DNA of 6,839 bases from Acinetobacter sp. (lineage in GTDB: Bacteria > Pseudomonadota > Gammaproteobacteria > Pseudomonadales > Moraxellaceae), in contig JASLIY010000113.1 of NCBI GenBank assembly GCA_030152675.1, positions 1-6,839 on the forward strand, written 5' to 3'. The notes beneath the pieces were generated by a model. The model was not told the origin of the DNA and ran no database searches. It was given only the letters and a program-made list of their open reading frames with translations. Positions 1-4,790 of the stretch are shown here, in pieces. The translations under genes were made by a program, and so were the position numbers. Numbering within the stretch: position 1 is the first letter of the stretch; the number at the start of each line of letters is the position of its first letter.

Positions 1-254
1 CCTTATCCAAGGTGGATTTCAATCAGCAAAAGAATCTGGTGATTGTGGCGACCTCGATCGGCGTGGGCATGATCCCGATGATTGATCATGGTTTCTATGC
101 CAATTTCCCGACTTGGGTGCAAACCTTGTTCCATTCTGGGATTAGCGCGACTTGTATCATGGCAATTGTACTGAATATCTTGTTCAATCATCTGGCCATA
201 CGACGTCCTAAAACACAGTTTAAAACCAAGCCTGTGATTGATCCTCAGCATTAG
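1..254 (+). CDS. NCS2-family nucleobase permease, C-terminal fragment
   Basis: This is the 3' end of a gene that begins upstream of the window; the reading frame starts at position 3 and ends at a TAG at 252-254, giving 83 visible codons. The segment reads as a hydrophobic stretch (LVIVATSIGVGMIPMIDHGF), then FPTWVQTLFHSGISATCIMAIVL and NILFNHL. This matches the last transmembrane region of nucleobase:cation symporter-2 (xanthine/uracil/urate) permeases, where an IVA.SxGxGMIP segment is followed by a LPxWxQxLxHSGI segment and an LNxxFN end. Such proteins sit in the inner membrane and import purines or pyrimidines with a cation. A short polar tail (about 20 residues) follows the last helix. 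The substrate cannot be told from this fragment. An internal GTG at 12 is not a start, since homology continues across it. A terminator follows directly, so it is probably the last gene of its transcript. Confidence 0.82.
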   Translation, partial: LSKVDFNQQKNLVIVATSIGVGMIPMIDHGFYANFPTWVQTLFHSGISATCIMAIVLNILFNHLAIRRPKTQFKTKPVIDPQH

Positions 255-278
255 TTTCTCAACCCAGCCCCGTAGCTC

Positions 279-306
279 AAGCCCTCTTTGGATCGAGGGC
301 TTTTTT
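279..306 (+). terminator. Rho-independent terminator of the permease gene
   Basis: GCCCTC (281-286) pairs perfectly with GAGGGC (295-300) around an 8-nt loop. The stem can be extended by AA/TT at 279-280 and 301-302, and it is followed by a run of six T. It lies 27 bp after the permease stop and points the same way. The T-run merges with the first unit of the downstream repeat array. Confidence 0.9.
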
Positions 307-474
307 GTTTTTGAGATCTATTGATTGGATATGAAGGAAGAAATGTTTGTTTTTGAGATCTATTGATTGGATATGAAGGAAGAAATGTCTGTTTTTGAGA
401 TCTATTGATTGGTGGATATGGAGGAAGAAATGTTTGTTTTTGAGATCCACTGCTTGGATATGAAGGAAGAAATG
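304..474. repeat. Four-copy tandem repeat, 42-45 bp unit
   Basis: Four head-to-tail units lie at 304-345, 346-387, 388-432 and 433-474. Units 1 and 2 are identical. Unit 3 has a T-to-C change near its start, a 3-bp insertion (GGTGGATATG versus GGATATG) and an A-to-G change. Unit 4 differs in its middle (GATCCACTGCTTGG versus GATCTATTGATTGG). Each unit carries TTTTTGAGATC and GGAAGAAATG. All unit lengths are multiples of three. There are no spacers between units, so this is a minisatellite and not a CRISPR array. It fills half of the 340-bp gap between the permease and the lipoprotein gene; the remainder (475-594) is AT-rich and presumably carries the lipoprotein promoter, although no good -35/-10 pair stands out. 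Confidence 0.93.
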
Positions 475-594
475 CTGGCTAAAATATACCGGTTGAATTA
501 AATATCTCTATGTTTTATGAAGGTGTTTTTATAAACTATTTGCGTATCTTGTAGATATGTCATTTAAATTTTCTGAAAACGTAGAGCGTAGAAC

Positions 595-1191
595 ATGATC
601 AAACACTTATGCATCTGGAGCAGTTTAGGTCTAGCAATTTCTGCATGCAGTCCTCATGTCGAACCGCCAGCACAACCACACACGCATTCCTCCGCAGCCG
701 ACGGCAGCGCACAACCGCAGGCATTACAGGCTCAGCAATTGGCACAACTCAGCACAGCAGTGCAACAGTTTACTCAAGATCAGACTCGGTTTTCCTATGC
801 GTCCGTCGACCTAAATCAAGATGGCACTCAGGACGCATTGGTCTTGCTACAGAGCCAAGATTGGTGCGGTTCAGGCGGATGTACACTCTTGGTTCTCAAG
901 GGCTCAGCAGATCACAGCTATCAACTGGTCAGTAAATCAACAGTGACGGATACACCGATCTACCTACTTTCATCCAGCCAGCACGGTTGGCGTGATTTCT
1001 CGGTTTATACCCGCGGTACCGGGCAGGTGTTGATGCAGTTTGATGGTCAAAAATATCCATCCAACCCCTCGATGCTCGATAAGTACGAGCTTCCAGCGGA
1101 TCAAACCACCACAAGTGCCGCCAGTACTAGCGCTGTAACGATCCAGCCACTGACGTTGCAGTTGTTCGATCCTGAAACCCTAACCCTGTAA
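595..1191 (+). CDS. Putative lipoprotein with DxNxDGxxD loop
   Basis: This 198-residue protein starts with a lipoprotein signal peptide: Lys3, a hydrophobic core, and a lipobox ISAC with the lipidated Cys at 18. Mature protein would be anchored to a membrane facing the periplasm. Residues 19-50 are Pro/Ala/Gln-rich and probably an unstructured linker. The folded part begins near 60. VDLNQDGTQD (71-80) has the spacing of an EF-hand-like or FG-GAP/VCBS calcium loop. DWCGSGGCT (89-97) has two Cys (91, 96) that could form a disulfide. HGWRDFSVYTRG (130-141) and the QFDGQKYPSNPSM run (148-160) resemble conserved parts of uncharacterised proteobacterial lipoproteins. A low-complexity Thr/Ser/Ala stretch (171-181) follows. 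The ribosome site is weak (GAG at 584-586). Its last 12 bp overlap the end of the convergent AraC-type gene. The function is unknown; binding of calcium is only suggested by the loop. Confidence 0.85.
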   Translation: MIKHLCIWSSLGLAISACSPHVEPPAQPHTHSSAADGSAQPQALQAQQLAQLSTAVQQFTQDQTRFSYASVDLNQDGTQDALVLLQSQDWCGSGGCTLLVLKGSADHSYQLVSKSTVTDTPIYLLSSSQHGWRDFSVYTRGTGQVLMQFDGQKYPSNPSMLDKYELPADQTTTSAASTSAVTIQPLTLQLFDPETLTL

Positions 1192-2337
1192 TTTTGAAAT
1201 TCGGCGGCGATTGAGCTTGGTCTCAGGTATGCCGCCGTAATCCGCATTAAAACTGGACTCGCCCTCAGCCTCATTCAAATTACGATAAGCCCCCGGGCTA
1301 ACGCCAGTCCATTTTTTAAAGGCGCGGTGAAAGGCACTAGGATCTTGAAAGTTCAGGGCATCTGAGATGTCTTGAAGAGACTGTTGGCTGCTGTTCAGTA
1401 ATTCAATCGCAGTATCACGGCGAATATCGTTTTTGAGTTGTTGATAGCTGACGCCTTCTTGTTTGAGGCGCCGCTGAATGGTCGCTTCTGAGATATTTAG
1501 GCGTTGTGCCAGTTCATTGAGCTCCAGCCACTGCGCAGGGTGTACCTGCATCAAATGCTTACGGATACGGGTGCTTAAAGCATTGGGGTTTTTAAAGCGG
1601 ATCAAGAGGTTGTGAGGCGTATGCTGCATAAATGCATACCAACTTTGTCGATCTTGTTTGATCTTGATCTGTAGGTAGTCAGCATCAAAGCAGATACGAT
1701 TTTCAGCCGCTTGATAGTGGATGTTGTCACAAAAGCGGACCCGATAATCTTGATCATCCAAGGGCGGATGGCATTTGAGTTGGATCTGATTTAACACAAT
1801 ACGTTGCCCCGCCAGCCAACACAGCAGGCCATGGATCAGCATCAAATAGGTGGCATAGCAAAACATGCGTTTGGGATGAGCACGATCTTGCAAGATTAGT
1901 TCAACCTGATCACCGACGATCACATAGTCACTGTGAATATCATCCAGCAGCGCATTGAGAAACTTGAGCGTGCGATGTAGTGCCTGTGCCAAAGTCTCGG
2001 CACTCATCACCAGTTGTGACAGCAGCAGATAACTGCCACGGCGCATCGGATGGCTGTCCATCCCAAAGAATTCATCATTCATATGCTCTGCCAGTACGAT
2101 CCACAGTTGTGCATAGGCACTCACGGTGACACGTGCTTTACTGGCATGTAGCAACTCTGCGGCAATCCCGGCCTTGTGTAAGATCAGCGCAGTGTCTAAG
2201 CCTTGCTGTTCTGCCGCGCTGAGCGCCTCCCGAACCAATGCAATGGAAATACTGCCTTTGCTGTATTGAGGCTGTGGGCTATTGAAATCTACGAGCATGC
2301 TGGGTTGATTCACTCTGCAATTGTCCAAAAACATCAT
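1180..2337 (-). CDS. AraC-family transcriptional regulator
   Basis: This 385-residue protein has the layout of the AraC subgroup with an 'arabinose-binding-like' N-terminal domain (residues about 35-230, as in OruR-type regulators) and a C-terminal double helix-turn-helix. The first HTH is around 271-292 (LELNELAQRLNISEATIQRR), and the second around 319-343 (LQDISDALNFQDPSAFHRAF), followed by the family signature end KWTGVSPGAYR (342-352). A 33-residue polar tail follows, longer than usual. It is divergent from the dehydrogenase gene at 2481 and is therefore likely to control the catabolic genes in response to their substrate or a CoA ester; this is inference from position. The start is uncertain: neither ATG 2337 nor the in-frame ATG at 2298 (Met14) has a Shine-Dalgarno sequence. 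Met14 would place more of the putative operator DNA outside the gene. No terminator is seen at its 3' end. Confidence 0.92.
   Translation of the reverse strand: MMFLDNCRVNQPSMLVDFNSPQPQYSKGSISIALVREALSAAEQQGLDTALILHKAGIAAELLHASKARVTVSAYAQLWIVLAEHMNDEFFGMDSHPMRRGSYLLLSQLVMSAETLAQALHRTLKFLNALLDDIHSDYVIVGDQVELILQDRAHPKRMFCYATYLMLIHGLLCWLAGQRIVLNQIQLKCHPPLDDQDYRVRFCDNIHYQAAENRICFDADYLQIKIKQDRQSWYAFMQHTPHNLLIRFKNPNALSTRIRKHLMQVHPAQWLELNELAQRLNISEATIQRRLKQEGVSYQQLKNDIRRDTAIELLNSSQQSLQDISDALNFQDPSAFHRAFKKWTGVSPGAYRNLNEAEGESSFNADYGGIPETKLNRRRISKLQG
1202..1237. other. GC-rich nested hairpin at the convergent gene ends
   Basis: CGGCGGC (1202-1208) pairs with GCCGCCG (1231-1237), and inside the loop TGAG (1212-1215) pairs with CTCA (1222-1225). 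It begins 11 bp after the lipoprotein stop codon but lies wholly within the last codons of the AraC-type gene. There is no T-run on either strand, so it is not a standard terminator, but it could act as a 3' mRNA structure for the lipoprotein transcript. The pairing is clear; the role is speculative. Confidence 0.4.
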
Positions 2338-2357
2338 GTGTGATGCAAGTTTTGGAA

Positions 2358-2363
2358 ATTGTA
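2358..2363 (-). promoter_or_regulatory. Candidate -10 box for the AraC-type gene
   Basis: On the minus strand the sequence reads TACAAT (5 of 6 to TATAAT). No good -35 box lies 16-18 bp upstream; the corresponding DNA is instead occupied by the TACTC half-site repeat. Transcription would begin near 2351, leaving about 14 nt before ATG 2337 or about 53 nt before ATG 2298. A poor -35 would fit a weak or autoregulated promoter. Confidence 0.3.
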
Positions 2364-2391
2364 CTCAATCTTGACTGTGTTTACTCTGCAC
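2362..2391. promoter_or_regulatory. Candidate AraC-type binding site (TACTC direct repeat)
   Basis: TACTC occurs at 2362-2366 and again at 2382-2386, 20 bp apart, close to two helical turns, which is the usual spacing of half-sites for AraC-family proteins. The second copy extends to ACTCTGCAC (2383-2391); similar ACTCTGCAA lies at 2312-2320 and ACTCAGCAC at 2432-2440. The block ends 11 bp before the TTGACA box of the dehydrogenase promoter, a normal place for an activator, and overlaps the presumed regulator promoter. Binding is inferred only. Confidence 0.35.
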
Positions 2392-2402
2392 ATTAGGGTC
2401 TA

Positions 2403-2431
2403 TTGACATTTGAATAAGATTGATTTGATTA
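2403..2431 (+). promoter_or_regulatory. Candidate sigma-70 promoter of the dehydrogenase gene
   Basis: A perfect TTGACA (2403-2408) is present. The -10 is weak: TTTGAT (2424-2429, 15-bp spacing) or TGATTA (2426-2431, 17-bp spacing). A strong -35 with a poor -10 would suit a promoter needing an activator. It lies in the divergent region between the regulator and the catabolic genes, about 50 bp before ATG 2481. Confidence 0.45.
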
Positions 2432-2447
2432 ACTCAGCACTGAGTTA
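2430..2447. promoter_or_regulatory. 18-bp palindromic operator candidate
   Basis: TAACTCAGCACTGAGTTA has two perfect 8-bp arms around a central CA. It sits just downstream of, or over, the -10 box and the likely transcription start of the dehydrogenase gene, the usual place for a repressor site. Its left arm also resembles the ACTCTGCAC element at 2383-2391, so it may be bound by the divergent AraC-type protein or by a separate dimeric repressor. Confidence 0.5.
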
Positions 2448-2480
2448 GCTCCGTGACAGCATCTGCAAAAGGAATAAAAT

Positions 2481-3251
2481 ATGAAAATTCAGGGAAAAGT
2501 GTTTGTGATTACTGGTGGAGCATCGGGTTTGGGGGCAGCCACCGCAAGCCATCTACATGCACAAGGTGCACGTGTGATCATGGTCGATATGAACCAAGAA
2601 CTGGGGCAAGCACAACAACAGCGCTTGGGCGAAAATAGCCAGTTTGTACAACTAGATGTGACCAATGAAAGCCAAGTCGCTGCATTTTTTCAACAGTTGG
2701 ATCAAGACTACGGTCAACTCAATGGCTTGATTAACTGTGCTGGTATTGCGCCATCTGCCAAAGTGGTGGGGCGTAAAGGTTTGCATGATCTGGCGATGTT
2801 CCAAAAAGTCCTCGATATCAATGTCAGCGGCAGCTTTAATATGTTGCGCTTTGCGACAGAACTGATGGCTAAATATGAGATCGACAGCAATGAAACTGAG
2901 CGCGGTGTGATCGTAAATACAGCATCGGTGGCGGCTTATGATGGTCAAATCGGGCAGGCGGCCTATGCGGCATCGAAAGGTGCGGTGGTGGCGATGACTT
3001 TACCGCTGGCTCGTGAGTTGGCGCAGCATGCGATCCGTGTCATGACCATTGCACCGGGCATCATGGAAACCCCGATGTTAAAAGGGATGCCGCAAAACGT
3101 ACAAGATGCTTTGGGTGAAATGGTGCCATTCCCAGCACGTTTGGCCAAGCCAGAAGAGTTTGCGCAGTTGGTGGGGCATATTTGTGAAAATGGCTATTTA
3201 AATGGCGAAGTGATCCGTCTTGATGGCGCGATTCGTATGGCCGCAAAATAA
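2481..3251 (+). CDS. HSD10-like SDR 3-hydroxyacyl-CoA dehydrogenase
   Basis: This 256-residue classical short-chain dehydrogenase has the nucleotide-binding motif TGGASGLG (11-18), Asp36 at the end of the second strand (NAD preference), LDVT (58-61), NCAG (85-88), the structural Asn114, and the catalytic Ser149, Tyr162 and Lys166 (YAASK). It ends in NGEVIRLDGAIRM (241-253). GGASGLG, NTASVAA, GQAAY.ASKG, IRVMTIAPG and the LDGAIRM end are hallmarks of HSD17B10 (type II 3-hydroxyacyl-CoA dehydrogenase), which oxidises 3-hydroxy-2-methylbutyryl-CoA to 2-methylacetoacetyl-CoA in isoleucine breakdown and also straight-chain 3-hydroxyacyl-CoAs. The protein should be cytosolic. Start ATG has a good AGGA with 7-nt spacing. 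It heads a plus-strand cluster with an acyl-CoA dehydrogenase and a synthetase. The family assignment is firm, the exact substrate is not. Confidence 0.92.
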   Translation: MKIQGKVFVITGGASGLGAATASHLHAQGARVIMVDMNQELGQAQQQRLGENSQFVQLDVTNESQVAAFFQQLDQDYGQLNGLINCAGIAPSAKVVGRKGLHDLAMFQKVLDINVSGSFNMLRFATELMAKYEIDSNETERGVIVNTASVAAYDGQIGQAAYAASKGAVVAMTLPLARELAQHAIRVMTIAPGIMETPMLKGMPQNVQDALGEMVPFPARLAKPEEFAQLVGHICENGYLNGEVIRLDGAIRMAAK

Positions 3252-3273
3252 TCCACTCCACTCTAGTTAACCG

Positions 3274-3300
3274 CAGCACAGCAGCGCCAATGCTGTGCTG
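3274..3300. other. Intercistronic hairpin after the SDR gene
   Basis: CAGCACAGCA (3274-3283) pairs perfectly with TGCTGTGCTG (3291-3300) over a 7-nt loop, 22 bp after the dehydrogenase stop. No T-run follows, so it is unlikely to be an intrinsic terminator. A 3' stabilising structure or a partial stop that sets the ratio of the two gene products is possible. Confidence 0.6.
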
Positions 3301-3335
3301 TCTGTAATTCCCCTCAGCAGCGTAATCCAGCCAAC

Positions 3336-3346
3336 AAGGAAGTGAG
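3336..3346 (+). promoter_or_regulatory. Ribosome binding region that decides the ACAD start
   Basis: AAGGAAGTGAG lies before ATG 3354, with GTGAG ending 7 nt and AGGA ending 13 nt upstream. An in-frame GTG at 3342 lies inside this element, only 1 nt after AAGGA, too close to be served by it. ATG 3354 is therefore preferred. Confidence 0.6.
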
Positions 3347-3353
3347 ATCAGCC

Positions 3354-4490
3354 ATGATTTTAAATGATGAACAATGCATGATTCGCGACATGATGCGAGA
3401 TTTTTCGCAAAATACGCTCAAGCCGACTGCCGCAGCGCGCGATAAAAGTCATGAATTTCCCGCTCAAGAATTGAAACAACTGGGTGAGTTGGGCGCTTTG
3501 GGCATGACCGTGCCGACGGAATGGGGCGGTGCGGGCTTGGACTATACCGCTTTGGTGATTGCGATCGAGGAGATTGCGGCCGGTGATGGCGCGATCTCGA
3601 CCATCGTCAGTGTTCAGAACTCCTTGCCCTGTGGGATTTTACTCAAATATGGCACTGAGCAACAAAAGCAACGCTATCTCAAGCAACTGGCGACAGGAGA
3701 ATGGCTCGGATGTTTCTGTCTGACTGAACCTGAGGCGGGTTCAGATGCGGGGGCATTACGTTGTCGTGCAGTGAAAGATGGCGATGATTGGGTGCTCAGC
3801 GGCACCAAGCAATTTATCACCACGGGTAAACATGCACAGATCGCCTTGGTCTTTGCGATTACCGATCCAAGTGCTGGTAAGCGGGGTATTTCTTGTTTCT
3901 TGGTGCCGACGGAGAATGAGGGTTATATCGTCTCCAATCTTGAAGAGAAAATGGGGCAGCATTGTTCTGATACGGCGACGATTATTTTAGATCAGTGCCG
4001 TATTCCTGCTGAAAACATGCTGGGTGCTGAAGGTGAGGGCTATAAAATCGCACTTTCCAATCTCGAATCTGGACGTATCGGGATCGCGGCACAGTCTGTG
4101 GGGATGGCGCGTGCAGCCCTCGATGCTGCGGTGGAATATGCCAATCAACGTAAAGCGTTTGGGGTGGAAATCGTGCAACACCAAGCTGTGGCTTTCCGCT
4201 TGGCTGATATGGCCACGCAAATTGAGGCAGCGCGCCAATTGGTTTTTCATGCCGCAGCATTAAAAGATGCGGGTCAACGCTGTTTGAAAGAAGCGTCTAT
4301 GGCCAAGTTATTTGCCTCGACCATGGCTGAGCGAGTCTGTTCAGATGCGATTCAAATTCATGGTGGCTATGGCTATGTGTCGGATTTCCCAGTTGAGCGG
4401 ATTTATCGTGATGTGCGTGTTAGTCAGATCTATGAAGGTGCTTCGGATATTCAACGCTTGGTCATTGCGCGTGAGGTGACTCAAGGCTAA
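3354..4490 (+). CDS. Acyl-CoA dehydrogenase (short/branched-chain type)
   Basis: This 378-residue flavoprotein (382 if the GTG at 3342 is used) has the standard family length and order: N-terminal helical domain (about 1-118), beta domain (about 119-235) and C-terminal helical domain. CLTEPEAGSDAGA (122-134) matches acyl-CoA dehydrogenase signature 1; QIHGGYGY through the Arg and Asp at 349-353 matches signature 2. The catalytic base is Glu361 in IYEGASDIQR, the position used by short-, medium- and short/branched-chain enzymes, and not the position used by isovaleryl-CoA or long-chain dehydrogenases. RKAFG (266-270) is the usual FAD-site loop. The enzyme would oxidise an acyl-CoA to the 2-enoyl-CoA, passing electrons to ETF. 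It lies 102 bp after the SDR gene, probably co-transcribed. With an HSD10-like neighbour, 2-methylbutyryl-CoA is a reasonable but unproven substrate. Confidence 0.93.
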   Translation: MILNDEQCMIRDMMRDFSQNTLKPTAAARDKSHEFPAQELKQLGELGALGMTVPTEWGGAGLDYTALVIAIEEIAAGDGAISTIVSVQNSLPCGILLKYGTEQQKQRYLKQLATGEWLGCFCLTEPEAGSDAGALRCRAVKDGDDWVLSGTKQFITTGKHAQIALVFAITDPSAGKRGISCFLVPTENEGYIVSNLEEKMGQHCSDTATIILDQCRIPAENMLGAEGEGYKIALSNLESGRIGIAAQSVGMARAALDAAVEYANQRKAFGVEIVQHQAVAFRLADMATQIEAARQLVFHAAALKDAGQRCLKEASMAKLFASTMAERVCSDAIQIHGGYGYVSDFPVERIYRDVRVSQIYEGASDIQRLVIAREVTQG

Positions 4491-4505
4491 GTGCAAGGCT
4501 AAGCG
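4482..4505. repeat. 12-bp tandem duplication over the ACAD stop codon
   Basis: CAAGGCTAAGTG (4482-4493) is followed at once by CAAGGCTAAGCG (4494-4505), 11 of 12 identical. The unit contains the stop codon, so a second in-frame TAA is at 4500-4502. This is probably a slippage duplication. Confidence 0.8.
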
Positions 4506-4524
4506 CGAGGTATGTTGCATGTGC

Positions 4525-4561
4525 TGCGCTGCGCCTGTTGAGTGCGAATCAGCGCAGCGCA
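4525..4561. other. Intercistronic hairpin after the ACAD gene
   Basis: TGCGCTGCGC (4525-4534) pairs perfectly with GCGCAGCGCA (4552-4561) around a 17-nt loop, starting 34 bp after the stop. It is followed by A residues, not T, so it is not an intrinsic terminator in the gene direction. It is the second 10-bp perfect stem after a gene in this cluster; the sequence differs from the one at 3274-3300. Confidence 0.55.
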
Positions 4562-4617
4562 AAAAGCTGGCGAGTGTTCAAAAACTGCAATTCAGTTGCG
4601 GTATTTGGAAATTGAAC

Positions 4618-4631
4618 TGTCATGCATGACA
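4618..4631. promoter_or_regulatory. 14-bp perfect palindrome, candidate operator
   Basis: TGTCATGCATGACA is fully self-complementary with no spacer. It lies in the 300-bp gene-free stretch before the synthetase, about 160 bp upstream of its start, where control elements would be expected. Its binding protein is unknown. Confidence 0.4.
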
Positions 4632-4673
4632 TGGTTAGCTAAGCACTGCAATCGCGTTCAATGAATGAACAGA

Positions 4674-4720
4674 TCAGACTCGGTATAGGGTCTGAACGAT
4701 GCAAAAGACAATATTAAAAT
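4674..4720 (+). promoter_or_regulatory. Inverted repeat and possible promoter before the synthetase
   Basis: TCAGAC (4674-4679) and GTCTGA (4690-4695) form an inverted repeat with a 10-bp spacer, a typical operator layout. A possible -10 box TAAAAT (4715-4720) stands 17 bp downstream of a poor -35 (CTGAAC, 4692-4697), which would overlap the right arm. The rest of 4491-4790 holds a further GTTCA/TGAAC repeat (4656-4670) and no coding sequence. Together this suggests that the synthetase has its own regulated promoter. Confidence 0.33.
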
Positions 4721-4772
4721 AGGCTAAGGATTTGATCTTTGACGTTTTGAAGATCTTAAGTCGACCCAATAC

Positions 4773-4782
4773 AGGATGAAGG
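4773..4782 (+). promoter_or_regulatory. Ribosome binding site that favours ATG 4791
   Basis: AGGATGAAGG contains GAAGG ending 8 nt before ATG 4791, an ideal distance. The upstream in-frame ATG at 4776 is embedded in this element and has AGG directly against it, so it is unlikely to be the start. Confidence 0.65.
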
Positions 4783-4790
4783 TTGTTGTC

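Noticed and set aside
304..474. CRISPR array
   Set aside because: The units follow one another directly with no unique spacers and no cas genes are present; this is a tandem repeat.
490..570. Promoter for the lipoprotein gene
   Set aside because: Several weak pairs exist, such as TTGCGT (540-545) with TTTAAA (563-568), but none stands out in this AT-rich stretch, so no call was made.
2652..2948. 98-codon minus-strand open frame
   Set aside because: It lies wholly inside the well-supported SDR gene and has no features of its own.
2481..3251. Fatty-acid-synthesis FabG (3-oxoacyl-ACP reductase)
   Set aside because: The NTASVAA, GQAAYAASKG and LDGAIRM segments and the catabolic neighbours fit HSD10-type enzymes better, and Asp36 favours NAD over NADPH.
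3274..3300. Intrinsic terminator after the SDR gene
   Set aside because: The stem is perfect but the following bases are TCTGTAATTC, with no T-run.
4341..4562. 73-codon minus-strand open frame
   Set aside because: It is mostly antisense to the conserved C-terminal acyl-CoA dehydrogenase signature, with composition dictated by that gene.
4739..4744. TTGACG as a -35 box for the synthetase
   Set aside because: It matches 5 of 6, but no acceptable -10 box lies 16-18 bp downstream; the DNA there is CGACCC.
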